Of a stretch of 64,000 nucleotides of DNA, positions 43,610 through 52,751 are shown piece by piece. Each line of letters begins with the position of its first letter. The stretch's first letter is position 1. This DNA is from Bifidobacterium simiarum. GTDB lineage: Bacteria; Actinomycetota; Actinomycetes; Actinomycetales; Bifidobacteriaceae. Both the position numbers and the translations under genes were made by a program. Where the stretch lies: positions 199,850-263,849 of the forward strand of contig NZ_PEBK01000003.1 in the NCBI RefSeq assembly GCF_002802905.1, in the 5' to 3' direction. Under the pieces are notes generated by a model. It worked only from the letters and a program-made list of their open reading frames with translations. It ran no database searches and was not told where the DNA came from.

Positions 43610-45247
43610 TTACAGGCCGAGTTCCTTCTCCAGCACGGGGTGCAGGGTGCCGGTGCCGGCCGCGAACTCCTTGAAGTAGCCGACGATCTTCTCGGCCAGC
43701 GGGGTCTGGGTCAGGTCGGTGCCCCACAGGGTGGCGTCGGCGAGGATCGGCTTGAGCACCTCGTCGGCCTTGGACAGGTCGCCGCCCACCTTCAGGGAGG
43801 CGAGGGCCGCCTGCAGCTCGGGGATGCGCGGATCGGGGCTCAAGGTGATCTCGTTGCCGTTGTCGTCGGTGGCCTTACCGTCGGCGCCGAGCAGCAGGCG
43901 CAGCCATGCGGCGATGGCCAGCGGGATGGCGACCAGCGAGTTCACGTCGTGATCCGGGGACTCGATGTACTTCTTGATGGTCACGCCGAAGCGGATCGGG
44001 ACCTTCTGCGAGGTGTCGGTGGAGATGCGGACCGGGGAGTCGGGCAGGCTCGGGTTCGGCACACGCACGTCGATGACCTTCTCGGCGAATTCCTTCGGGG
44101 AGAAGATGCCGGGGTCGGCCACCACGGGCAGGCCCTCCACGTAGGCCAGACGCTCGGCGAGGGCCTTGAGATCCTTGTCGCCGATGGTCTCGCTCATCGA
44201 GCCGTAGCTCATCAGGCGGCCGGTAACGGCCAGTGCGGTGTGCACCGGGTTGAGGCAGGTGGTGACCTTCATCTCGTCGGCCTTGTTCACGGTGTCGCGG
44301 TCGCCCAGGAACACGCCGGCCTTCTCCAGCGCCGGACGGCCGTTCGGGAAGGTGTCCTCGATGACGAGGTACCAGGTCTCCTCGGCGTTGGCGAACGGGG
44401 CGACGTTGGTGCCCTTGGCGGTGTGGAAGATCTTGTTGTCGGCGAAGCCCTTCTCCTCGAGCAGCTTGGAGACGGAGTCGGCCGGGTTCGGGGTGATGCG
44501 GTCGATCATGGTCAGCGGGAAGGCGACCTTCTCCGGATCCTCGACGTAGGTGACGAAGTCCTCGGGGACGAAGCCCTTCTCGGCCCACAGCTTGGCGAAC
44601 TCGACGATCACGGAACGGAAGCGGTCGCCGTTCTGCGAGAAGTTGTCGGTGCTGACCATGGCGATCGGCAGCTGGCCGGCCTTGTAGCGCTCGAACAGCA
44701 GGGCGGTGATCGCACCCATGGCGGAGACGGCCGAGTCGGGGCCCTTCTCGACTTCGGGGGCGATCCACGGCAGCAGTTCGCCGTCGTTGTTCTTGATGGC
44801 GTAGCCCTTCTCGGTGATCGTCACGGTGACGAACTGGAGTTCGGGGTTGGTGAAGACCTTGACCAGACCGTCCCACACCTCGTCGTGGGCCTTGATGCCG
44901 AAGGATTCGGCGACGGAGGCCACCAGCTCGGTCTCGACGGAGCCGTCGGACTTGAGAATCACGGACAGACCGCGGTTGTCGTACGGCTTGTAGGCGTCGG
45001 TGATGATGTCGGCGTCGAAGGTCTCGGCCACGATCACGCCGGACTTGACCAGACCCTGGTTGAGCAGATCCTGGGCGATCAGGGCCTGCACCTCGCGGAA
45101 CAGGTTGCCCGCGCCGAAGTGGACCCAGTAGGGGTGCTCGGCGGTGTGCTCGGCGACGGCCTTCGGATCGTACTGCGGCAGCTTGGTGCCGGCGGCCTGC
45201 CACTCGGCGGCATTGGCCTTGAAGTCATCGGTCAGATGAAGAACCAT
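43610..45247 (-). CDS. uxuB: fructuronate reductase (mannonate oxidoreductase)
   Basis: A 545-residue NAD-dependent enzyme of the polyol-specific long-chain dehydrogenase family, reducing D-fructuronate to D-mannonate. The N-terminal VHFGAGNLFREVQALIAQ is the Rossmann loop; MVSTDNFSQNGD and KVTTCLNPVHTALA (with the catalytic Lys/Asn/His region) are typical. I use ATG 45247 (MVLHLTDDF); ATG 45268 has no SD. Length is slightly above the usual ~490 and includes a TDDNGNE insert near 480. Between uxaC and uxuB lies the reductase substrate isomerase, so order follows the pathway. Confidence 0.92.
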   Translation of the reverse strand: MVLHLTDDFKANAAEWQAAGTKLPQYDPKAVAEHTAEHPYWVHFGAGNLFREVQALIAQDLLNQGLVKSGVIVAETFDADIITDAYKPYDNRGLSVILKSDGSVETELVASVAESFGIKAHDEVWDGLVKVFTNPELQFVTVTITEKGYAIKNNDGELLPWIAPEVEKGPDSAVSAMGAITALLFERYKAGQLPIAMVSTDNFSQNGDRFRSVIVEFAKLWAEKGFVPEDFVTYVEDPEKVAFPLTMIDRITPNPADSVSKLLEEKGFADNKIFHTAKGTNVAPFANAEETWYLVIEDTFPNGRPALEKAGVFLGDRDTVNKADEMKVTTCLNPVHTALAVTGRLMSYGSMSETIGDKDLKALAERLAYVEGLPVVADPGIFSPKEFAEKVIDVRVPNPSLPDSPVRISTDTSQKVPIRFGVTIKKYIESPDHDVNSLVAIPLAIAAWLRLLLGADGKATDDNGNEITLSPDPRIPELQAALASLKVGGDLSKADEVLKPILADATLWGTDLTQTPLAEKIVGYFKEFAAGTGTLHPVLEKELGL

Positions 45248-45268
45248 GATGGGATTGTTTCCTTTCAT

Positions 45269-45406
45269 ATGCCGGCGACATCGGCGCCGCCGGCACTATT
45301 GCGATGAAATGAGATCGACGATGATCGATCAGGATCGGTCAGAAACGATCGACCGGGATCAGCCGGCCGATCGTGATCGTAAAGCCGGAACGGTGATCAG
45401 TTCGGA
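45269..45406 (-). repeat. GATC-dense uxaC-uxuB spacer
   Basis: About ten GATC words occur in 110 bp (45307-45420), giving CGATCG and GATCAG palindromes. The spacer lies inside the operon. No ORF. Confidence 0.6.
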
Positions 45407-46813
45407 TCAGTCCAGCTTGAAGACGTGGCGCGGGCCTTCCTTCACGGATTCGCGCATCACGCGCTTGCCCTCGTCCATGCTCAGACGGTGATCGGCGACC
45501 AGACCGGAGACGAAGCGGGCGGTCAGACGACGGTTGGTGTCGTGACGGGTCGGGATCGAGCACAGGGCGCGGGTGTCGTCGATGAAGCCGGAGAGCTTGG
45601 AGAAGCCGGCGGCGGTGGTGATGTAGTCGAAGTAGCGCAGGATCGGCTCCGGGGAATCGAGGAACCACCACGGGGCGCCGACGTACAGGCTCGGGTAGAA
45701 GCCGGCCAGCGGGCCGAGCTCACGGGAGTAGACCGTCTCGTCCATGGTGAAGGCCACGAAGTGGAAGTCGGGGGTGTTGCCGTACTTGTTGAGCAGGCTC
45801 TTGAGATCGACGGCGAACTCGGCCTTGGCCGGGATGTCGGCGCCGATGTTCACGCCGTACTCGGCGAGGTTCTGCGGATCGTAGTCGCGGTGGACGTGCG
45901 GGTGCACGGTCATGACCAGACCGTCCTCCTGGGCCATCTCGACCTGATCGGCGAAGAAGTGACGGCGCAGCTTGTCGCCCTCCTCCGGGGTGATGTTGCC
46001 GGCCATGGCCTGCTTGAACAGGCGGTTGACCTCTTCGTCGGAGAGGCGGTCGGTACGCACGTCGGCGTGGGAGTGATCGGAGAGGACCGCACCGTGGGCC
46101 TTGAAGTACTGACGACGGCGGCGCAGGGCCTCGGTGAAGCCCGCGTAGGTGGTGGCGTCGACGCCGGCGACCTCGCCGAGCTGCTCGACCTTCTCGCCCC
46201 AGTTGGCGGTCTTGTAGGGCTCGAGGTAGAGGTCCGGACGGAAGGCCGGGGCCAGACGGGCCGGGAAGTCGGGGTCGGCGTTGGTCTCGTCGTGCAGGTG
46301 CAGATCGTCGAGGGTGTCGTCGGTGGTGGAGATGAACTCGATATTGAACTTCTTCACCAGCGCGCGGGTGGAGAACTCAGGCTGCTTGAGGTCATCGTTG
46401 ATCTCGTCGTAGATCTCGCCGGCGGTGTCGGGACCGAACGGCTTGTCGATGCCGAACACGGTGGCCAGTTCGTCGTCGAACCAGTACTGCATCGGGGTGC
46501 CGGCGTAGGCGGGCCAGAACTTGCCCAGCAGCTCGAAAGCGTGCTTGGACTGCTCCGGGGTGAAGTTCTTCTGACCGACGCCGAGATCCTTGAGATCGAC
46601 GCCCTGCGAGTGCAGGATGCGGGTCACGTAGTGATCAGGGGTGATGAACAGCTCGGTCGGGTTGTCGAAGTGGTAATCCTTGTCGTGGAACCATTCGACC
46701 GGAACGTGGCCGTGAGGAGAAATGATCGGCATGTCCTTGACTTCGGCGTACAGTTCGCGGGCGATGTCGCGAGTGGTCGGATCGGCGGGGAGAAGCCTAT
46801 CAGCATGTACCAT
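45407..46813 (-). CDS. uxaC: glucuronate isomerase
   Basis: A 468-residue amidohydrolase-superfamily enzyme that converts D-glucuronate to D-fructuronate (and galacturonate to tagaturonate). The metal site starts with the HxH of ISPHGHVPVEWF (residues 34-36); TVHPHVHRDYD and GAPWWFLDSPEPILRYFD near the C-terminus are also family regions. ATG 46813 has AAAGGAG. It is the first gene of uxaC-uxuB-uxuA. uxaA and uxaB (galacturonate arm) are not seen, so the likely substrate is glucuronate. Confidence 0.97.
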   Translation of the reverse strand: MVHADRLLPADPTTRDIARELYAEVKDMPIISPHGHVPVEWFHDKDYHFDNPTELFITPDHYVTRILHSQGVDLKDLGVGQKNFTPEQSKHAFELLGKFWPAYAGTPMQYWFDDELATVFGIDKPFGPDTAGEIYDEINDDLKQPEFSTRALVKKFNIEFISTTDDTLDDLHLHDETNADPDFPARLAPAFRPDLYLEPYKTANWGEKVEQLGEVAGVDATTYAGFTEALRRRRQYFKAHGAVLSDHSHADVRTDRLSDEEVNRLFKQAMAGNITPEEGDKLRRHFFADQVEMAQEDGLVMTVHPHVHRDYDPQNLAEYGVNIGADIPAKAEFAVDLKSLLNKYGNTPDFHFVAFTMDETVYSRELGPLAGFYPSLYVGAPWWFLDSPEPILRYFDYITTAAGFSKLSGFIDDTRALCSIPTRHDTNRRLTARFVSGLVADHRLSMDEGKRVMRESVKEGPRHVFKLD

Positions 46814-46881
46814 ATTGAGAACTCCTTTGTTTCGTTTCCTCCTTACTGATTATTAGTTCGGTCTAATCCCGGCATCGAAGG

Positions 46882-46959
46882 GTTGCCATAGTTTGCCCTT
46901 TATGTGACGAGGGGATCCCATTCGGGGGCAAACACGGTACAGTGTTGCATAGTTTGCAT
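46882..46959. promoter_or_regulatory. repeated box between uxaC and its LacI regulator
   Basis: GTTGCCATAGTTTGCC (46882-46897) and GTTGCATAGTTTGCAT (46944-46959) are close direct repeats on the plus strand, 62 bp apart, with a half-copy GGCAAAC at 46927-46933. They flank the divergent starts and look like operators of the adjacent regulator. Confidence 0.55.
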
Positions 46960-46995
46960 TGTGGACCGCACGGTCCTGACCACGAGAGAAAGCGT

Positions 46996-48156
46996 ATGAC
47001 CTCAATGCCGAACGCCAACGACGACGATTCACCGATGACCGAACATGATCAGGTACTGTCCGAGGAGGGTCGGACGACTCAGCCCGACGGGGACCGGGAG
47101 ACTCGACGGGAGCCGGGGACGACAGGCTCGGACCATGGCTCGCACGGCGTCACCATCCGTGACGTGGCTCGGGAAGTGGGGGTCTCCCCCTCCACGGTCT
47201 CCCGGGCGTTCGCCCGTCCGGGCAGGGTGAGCGCCGAAACCGCCCGCCGCATCCGCGAGGCCGCGGACCGTCTGGGCTACCGGGCGAAGGCCGTTACCTC
47301 GCTGAACATGCATGACACCGAGAAGGTCAACGGCATGCTGGCCATCACCGTGGCCGATCTGGGCAATCCGATCTTCGCCGACTATGTGAAAAGCGCGCAG
47401 CATCAGTGCCTGCGCAAGGGATTCGGTCTGCTGGTCATCGACTTCGAGGAGACCAGCATCATCGAACGCAAGGCGTTGAATCTGGCCATGGGCCATGTGG
47501 ACGGGCTGATCCTCTCGTCGTCGCGGTCCTCGGACGCCACGATCCGCAAGCTCGCCGAGATTACGCCGCTGATCGCGCTGAACCGTCCGATCCGCGGCGT
47601 GCAGTCGATCATTCCGGACGCCCGCGTCGGTCTGGAGAAGGCCGTGGAGCATCTCGCCACCTTGGGCCACGAGGAGATCACCTATCTGTCCGGTCCGGAG
47701 GCGTCGTGGCAGGACGGACGCCGCTGGCGGACGATGATCGATATCTGCGAGCGCCTGCATCTGCGTCTGCGCCGCATCAACGCCAACGCCCCCTCGTACA
47801 TCGGCGGGTACAAGTACGCGGACGAATTCCTGCGCACGCCGACCACGGCGGTGATCGCGTACAACGACATCGTTGCCATCGGTTTCATGAAGGCCATGCA
47901 GGCGAGGGGCATCAAGGTCCCCGAGGAGATCTCGGTGGTGGGCATCGACGACACCCCGGTCAGTTCGCTGGTGACGCCGAGCCTGTCGACCGTGAAGCTG
48001 CCGCGCAAGGAGCCGGCCGAGCTGGCGGTGGACGAGATCATCGCGCAGGTGCGGCACCAGAAAACCGACGCGAACCGCGGCCCCCTGTTCCTCAAGTCCA
48101 CGTTCATCCCCCGCTGCAGCACCGCCCAGGCCAACCCCGCAATCCACCTGCGGTAG
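46996..48156 (+). CDS. LacI-family regulator of the uxa/uxu operon
   Basis: A 386-residue regulator. The helix-turn-helix VTIRDVAREVGVSPSTVSRAF begins at about residue 52; ligand-binding features are GMLAITVADLGNPIFAD, VDGLILSSSR, TTAVIAYNDIVAIGF and SVVGIDDTP. The first ~50 residues are Asp/Gly/Arg/Thr-rich and probably disordered, as in the paralogue at 27469. Start ATG 46996 (or 47005), weak SD. It is divergent from uxaC; repeated GTTGCnATAGTTTGC boxes between them support local control of glucuronate genes. Confidence 0.87.
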   Translation: MTSMPNANDDDSPMTEHDQVLSEEGRTTQPDGDRETRREPGTTGSDHGSHGVTIRDVAREVGVSPSTVSRAFARPGRVSAETARRIREAADRLGYRAKAVTSLNMHDTEKVNGMLAITVADLGNPIFADYVKSAQHQCLRKGFGLLVIDFEETSIIERKALNLAMGHVDGLILSSSRSSDATIRKLAEITPLIALNRPIRGVQSIIPDARVGLEKAVEHLATLGHEEITYLSGPEASWQDGRRWRTMIDICERLHLRLRRINANAPSYIGGYKYADEFLRTPTTAVIAYNDIVAIGFMKAMQARGIKVPEEISVVGIDDTPVSSLVTPSLSTVKLPRKEPAELAVDEIIAQVRHQKTDANRGPLFLKSTFIPRCSTAQANPAIHLR

Positions 48157-48186
48157 GGGCACTCGCATCCCGGATTCCCCTTTTTT

Positions 48187-48236
48187 GGCTTCCCCCTCCG
48201 GGGGAAGCTGTCGGCGCAAGCCGACTGATGAGGGGC
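48187..48236 (-). repeat. GGGGAAG palindromic interspersed repeat
   Basis: GGCTTCCCCCTCCGGGGGAAGC, an inner TGTCGGC...GCCGAC stem and TGATGAGG. The rest of 48237-48607 (AT-richer, with two CCATTGGATTACGC(C/T)GCA-like copies near 48393 and 48508) shows no gene. Confidence 0.8.
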
Positions 48237-48558
48237 CGCAAACGACGAGACCACGTCAACCAGTATTGACTGATGTTGGCTGAATCCGTCCGCCAAAACT
48301 CTTGACCGGACACGCCGCAAGCACGCCGAAAACCGGCCCGTGACGCCGATGAACAAGTAGCCTGAGAACAGCCCGATCACAAACCGGATTCCAATGGATT
48401 ACGCCGCAAAAACCGAAATGTAGAGCCCAATCCATTGAAATCCCCGACACTCGATTCCAAGAATGTTGAAATCATGCGGTTTTGAAGGCTCCGTGTCTCC
48501 GACCGTCATGGATTACGCTGCATTTCATACCAAAACATCACAGCGTCCATCTCTGACA

Positions 48559-48590
48559 GATGCCCGATGATTGCATAGTCACCGGGCATC
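48559..48590 (-). terminator. hairpin after the dehydrogenase gene
   Basis: GATGCCCGATGA (48559-48570) pairs with TCACCGGGCATC (48579-48590) with one mismatch, 18 nt beyond the dehydrogenase stop. No T-run on the minus strand, so termination is uncertain. Confidence 0.4.
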
Positions 48591-48607
48591 TCCATTCACT
48601 CTTCGAA

Positions 48608-49630
48608 TTACGCACCGAAGGTTAACACCAGCTTCTTCACCTGCTCGGGATGAGCATCCAGCAGATCGAATGCCTTCTGCGCATCCTTATAGTCGAAGAC
48701 ATGGGTCACGAGTCCATCGTCGCCAATTAGGCCGGATTCCATCATGTGAATGATGGGATCGAATTGGAACGCCTGTAGGCGGGAACCGACCACGGTCAGC
48801 TGTTTGGCCATGATGGGCTTCTGGGGGATCCCCACCGGGGTGGTATTCATGCCGAGCACCACGATGGTTCCTGCCACCGAAGCCAGATCGAAGGAAGCCT
48901 GGAACGTCTGAGGCAGGCATGCCGCATCGATCACGATGTTCGCCATCTCCCCATTCGTCCACTCACTCACGGCATCCACCAGATTTTCTCGGACCGTGTT
49001 CACCACCCGTTCGGCTCCGTTGGCGAGCGCGAAGTCAAGTTTGTCGTCCACTACGTCGCTCACCATCACCGACGCACCTTTCGCGCGGGCGATACGCAGC
49101 ACGGCGATACCGATCGGCCCGGCACCTTGCACCAGTACGGTGTCGCCTGCACCGACATGACCTCGCATGGTGGAGTTACCCGCGATGGTGTACGGTTCGG
49201 CAAGTACAGCCGTGGTCCATGGCACACGCTTGTCGATGCGATGCACCTGACGGTGCCGCACCACGAGGTACTCCTGCTCGCCACCGTCCACATGTACGCC
49301 GTTCACCTTGAGATCCTCGCTGACATTCGGCATGCCCCTTCGTACCGCATAGCTGTTGTCCCCATAGGTGATCGGCTCGACCACCACATGGTCACCGACG
49401 TCAAGTCCTGTGACCGCGCTACCGAAGCCGGCCACCTCGCCGACTACCTCATGCCCCATAACCCGCGGATATGAGACGAACGGATTATCGCCATGCAGAA
49501 TATGCATGTCCGACCCGCAGACCCCCACGGCTCGTACGCGAATAAGCACATCGTCATCCTTGCGAACCGACGGCCTCTCGACGTCCTCGATGCGCATGTC
49601 GTGCGGGCCGTTGACCACTATTGCCTTCAT
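48608..49630 (-). CDS. zinc-type medium-chain dehydrogenase lacking structural-zinc cysteines
   Basis: A 340-residue NAD(P)-dependent sugar/polyol dehydrogenase, similar in layout to LgoD/YjjN and L-threonine or sorbitol dehydrogenases. Catalytic zinc ligands are present: C in GVCGSDMH, H/E in MGHEVVGEV, and an E in LAEPYTIA. The cofactor loop is GAGPIGIAV. The lobe that normally carries four structural cysteines reads PITYGDNSYAVRRGMPN, with none. It follows the rhamnosidase gene by about 160 nt on the same strand and is likely the last gene of that operon. L-rhamnose-derived or other sugar oxidation is inferred from context. Confidence 0.85.
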   Translation of the reverse strand: MKAIVVNGPHDMRIEDVERPSVRKDDDVLIRVRAVGVCGSDMHILHGDNPFVSYPRVMGHEVVGEVAGFGSAVTGLDVGDHVVVEPITYGDNSYAVRRGMPNVSEDLKVNGVHVDGGEQEYLVVRHRQVHRIDKRVPWTTAVLAEPYTIAGNSTMRGHVGAGDTVLVQGAGPIGIAVLRIARAKGASVMVSDVVDDKLDFALANGAERVVNTVRENLVDAVSEWTNGEMANIVIDAACLPQTFQASFDLASVAGTIVVLGMNTTPVGIPQKPIMAKQLTVVGSRLQAFQFDPIIHMMESGLIGDDGLVTHVFDYKDAQKAFDLLDAHPEQVKKLVLTFGA

Positions 49631-49788
49631 GATGGATTCCTTTCTGTGATCATGCGCGCTGCATATGGCACGGTGCCAGGCAGGATGCGCATGAGATGCT
49701 ATGTTGTATCGAATTTCGTTATCGAAATATGGTGAACGATCGTCGAATAAGAGATTCGCGTCAACAAACGAATCAGATACGTCCACGA

Positions 49789-52698
49789 TCAGATTCGGCC
49801 TTGGATCGTCAGATCATATGTTCCCGGAGGCAACGTTTCGTCGGACCGGCTTCCCGGCCGACGCAAGGTCGCCGTCGCACCGGCAGGCACGACGATATGC
49901 ATGTCCACAACACCACCTTCAGCACCGTCAATGCCGCGTCGCCGTTGATTGACGGTGATGTTACCGAGGATCGTGGGCAATGTGACGTCAAGCCGATCAA
50001 GTTGCCCGGGCAGAGAAGGAGCGATGTCGAAAGTCCGGAATCCTCCGGAAGTCGATCGGATCCCCGCCAACAATTCCACGACGATGAACAGCGGAGAAGC
50101 GGACCACGGATGCGCGCAACTGACGTTCGGCTTCAGCGTCTCACTCCAAGCCTCCATCGTGGATCCTGCGCCCTGACGAATCATGCCGTTCCAGCTGCGC
50201 AGTCCGCTGCCGGTGAGCAGATCGTAGGCCGCATCCGTCTGCCCGCCGATCATCATCGCCTCCAGCAGAAACGGAGCCGCATATACGCTGACGACCATGC
50301 CCCGATCAGCCAACATCCGAGCCGCCGCACGAGCCTTCGGACCGTCCGCCACACCCATCGACACGGCAAAGGCACTGGCATGGGCGGCGTGATGGCCCAG
50401 CCTTCGGCCATATCGATCAAGGCCGTCAGCGTAGGCCCGCGCATCGTCATCCCACAGCAGACGATTTATGCTCGCACGCAGCCGATCGGCGATCGATGCG
50501 TACTCTCTTCCGGGAGTACCCAGCACCTCGTCAATCTCGGCCATGGCCCGATACGCGCCGTACGCCACCGCATTCACCACCGTATTGACCGGGCCGAACC
50601 GATAACCGTCCCGCTCGGATGGAGGCCAGTCCACGATGTCGTAATCCATGCGACTGCCCGTGCCATCATTGCCGAAATCCTTGCAGATCAGACCGGTATT
50701 CGGATCCAGCCACCGAGTGGGCAGCAATTGCCTCAACCGGTCATATCGCGCGCGCAGCCGGTCCACATCACCGGAACGCAGATATTGATCCCTCGCCATC
50801 AGCACCAGATAGAACGGCCATTCGGTGGGCCACGTCCGTCGCTCGAGCAGATAGTCAAGAGAGTAATCGGCAAGCGATACGTCGGCGCTGATCGCCGCAT
50901 TGCATCGTGCCTGCAGGTAGGCGTCGGCCTCGTACGGCTCACGTTCTCGATTCCATGAATCGACGAGCAGATTGCCGTTGATCTGTTCCATGGTGTTGCG
51001 GCAGAACGTGACGATACGGTTCAGATCGTCATCGTCGCTGCACATCGCGACGGATCCGTCCAAATCGTCCGCATACAGCGGATAAACGTGGCCTATGCCT
51101 CGAATCGTCCGAAGATCGAAATCGCTGGGAAGTCCCTCGATTTCGACGTATCGGAACACCCGCAGTCCCCAAGTCACACCGATCTGGCCAGCCGACTCAG
51201 AGCCAAGGGACCATGTATCGCAGTAGTGGTTGCCCGCGTTGGTACGCCACCGTGGGGAACCATCCGCTTCGGATAGTTCCCCATATCGGATGACGACCTC
51301 CGACTGATTCGCCGGCACCGAGGATGGCCACGGAATCTCCACCCCTCCGACCAGAGTCTTACCGAAATCGAGACGAATGACTCCCCGCGGGCTGGCGTCC
51401 CCGAAACGCTCCACATGTACCGGCTCGCACCGTTCGATGATCACGTTGCGCCCAGGATTCATCAGCAGCCGGTCACGGTCAAATGCAGGCCGCTCTACGG
51501 CCTGGCACCACCGTAAATCGCCGCCTGCAATCCGCTCATGCCGTGCCTCATCAAATCCCGGTGCATCGAATCCCCACGGATACCGATCGCCTCGCAGATT
51601 CTCACGCGGTGCCGCATAGTATCCGGTACCGATGCTTCCCGCCGGACCATAGACGGCAGTGCCGTCCAAAGCACGCCACGTGGAATCCGTGCCGATCGTC
51701 AGATGCCCACCATCCTCATAGACGACGTGCAGTTCAGCCTGTACCCGCTGGTCGGACGTGGTCCACGCCTGAATACCAATGCAATTGGGGATTCCATCGG
51801 ATATCTTGTCGCCGGAAGCCTGCTCGCCGCAACGGAGCGACTCCGTTACGTCATACACGTCGTACCGCGTTTCGTCGCCGACCGACCGGACCGGACCGTT
51901 CCCGACTGCCGTACCGTTGACGCCGATTCGATAGACGAACTGACGTGCCGGTTCCGGAGACGATGCGGTGACGTACAGTCGAGCCTTAGCCACCACACGT
52001 CGCGGATCAAGCATGAACTCCTTGTGCAGGAACGCCCATGCAGCACCATTGGAAGTAAGGCCATGGGAACGTTCCGCGACGAGGAATCGACCGTCATCGT
52101 CAACATCTCCGCAATCCAACAGAGAGGTCTCGCCGAGGGTCCAGAGCACACGACCGGCGGGATCCGTCACCGAAAGCCCGGAAACCAGCGAACGGGCGTT
52201 GGCTGGGGCGCCCAGCCCGACATCGTTCCCACGCCAACCATCGGCACGCCAGGTCTCGTCATGGATGACGCTTACCTCATGTCCTTGGATGATAGTGGTA
52301 ATCGTATCGTCTCGCAGCATGACAGTCACATGAACTTCGGGATCCGAATCAACCTGCCATGCGGCCGAGCCAATACGTTGTACAACGTCGTTTCGTCGCA
52401 CGTCGGCGACGAGCTCACCCGCCTCCGGATCAATGGTCCATTCGTACCCGTTGCGAGAGTCCGGACACCGGAACAGCAGACAGACACGGCGAGCGCCCGG
52501 CACGTCCATGCCCGCTCCGACAACCGGCTTGTCTCCGGTCTGGCGGACTTGGGATCTGACGACCGTCAGCTCGAGATTGCAGTCCTTCCAATCGACGGGA
52601 TCGTTCACCGGAGCCCAGATCGGCACGCTGTGATTCCAGAGATCCGATCGTCCCTGAGGAGCCGACGATGTTGCAATTATGGGTGTGATGACCGTCAT
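49789..52698 (-). CDS. alpha-L-rhamnosidase (GH78)
   Basis: A 969-residue cytosolic (no signal peptide) multidomain glycosidase that removes terminal alpha-L-rhamnose. Beta-sandwich modules fill residues 1-480. The (alpha/alpha)6 barrel follows with VDSWNREREPYEADAYLQ, the counterpart of the family DCPxRDERxxWxGDA motif holding the acid catalyst, and WPPSERDGY, then GSTMEAWSETLKPNVSCAHPWSASP, which carries the second catalytic Glu region (typically MWE, here MEAWSE). The C-terminal beta domain ends TYDLTIQGRI. ATG 52698 has AAAGGAG. An MFS gene precedes it in the operon, so rhamnosides are probably imported first. Confidence 0.9.
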   Translation of the reverse strand: MTVITPIIATSSAPQGRSDLWNHSVPIWAPVNDPVDWKDCNLELTVVRSQVRQTGDKPVVGAGMDVPGARRVCLLFRCPDSRNGYEWTIDPEAGELVADVRRNDVVQRIGSAAWQVDSDPEVHVTVMLRDDTITTIIQGHEVSVIHDETWRADGWRGNDVGLGAPANARSLVSGLSVTDPAGRVLWTLGETSLLDCGDVDDDGRFLVAERSHGLTSNGAAWAFLHKEFMLDPRRVVAKARLYVTASSPEPARQFVYRIGVNGTAVGNGPVRSVGDETRYDVYDVTESLRCGEQASGDKISDGIPNCIGIQAWTTSDQRVQAELHVVYEDGGHLTIGTDSTWRALDGTAVYGPAGSIGTGYYAAPRENLRGDRYPWGFDAPGFDEARHERIAGGDLRWCQAVERPAFDRDRLLMNPGRNVIIERCEPVHVERFGDASPRGVIRLDFGKTLVGGVEIPWPSSVPANQSEVVIRYGELSEADGSPRWRTNAGNHYCDTWSLGSESAGQIGVTWGLRVFRYVEIEGLPSDFDLRTIRGIGHVYPLYADDLDGSVAMCSDDDDLNRIVTFCRNTMEQINGNLLVDSWNREREPYEADAYLQARCNAAISADVSLADYSLDYLLERRTWPTEWPFYLVLMARDQYLRSGDVDRLRARYDRLRQLLPTRWLDPNTGLICKDFGNDGTGSRMDYDIVDWPPSERDGYRFGPVNTVVNAVAYGAYRAMAEIDEVLGTPGREYASIADRLRASINRLLWDDDARAYADGLDRYGRRLGHHAAHASAFAVSMGVADGPKARAAARMLADRGMVVSVYAAPFLLEAMMIGGQTDAAYDLLTGSGLRSWNGMIRQGAGSTMEAWSETLKPNVSCAHPWSASPLFIVVELLAGIRSTSGGFRTFDIAPSLPGQLDRLDVTLPTILGNITVNQRRRGIDGAEGGVVDMHIVVPAGATATLRRPGSRSDETLPPGTYDLTIQGRI

Positions 52699-52751
52699 GA
52701 TCCATACTCCTTTGGTTGGTCGACGGTGGATTTCGGCATTCGTCGTTGCTG

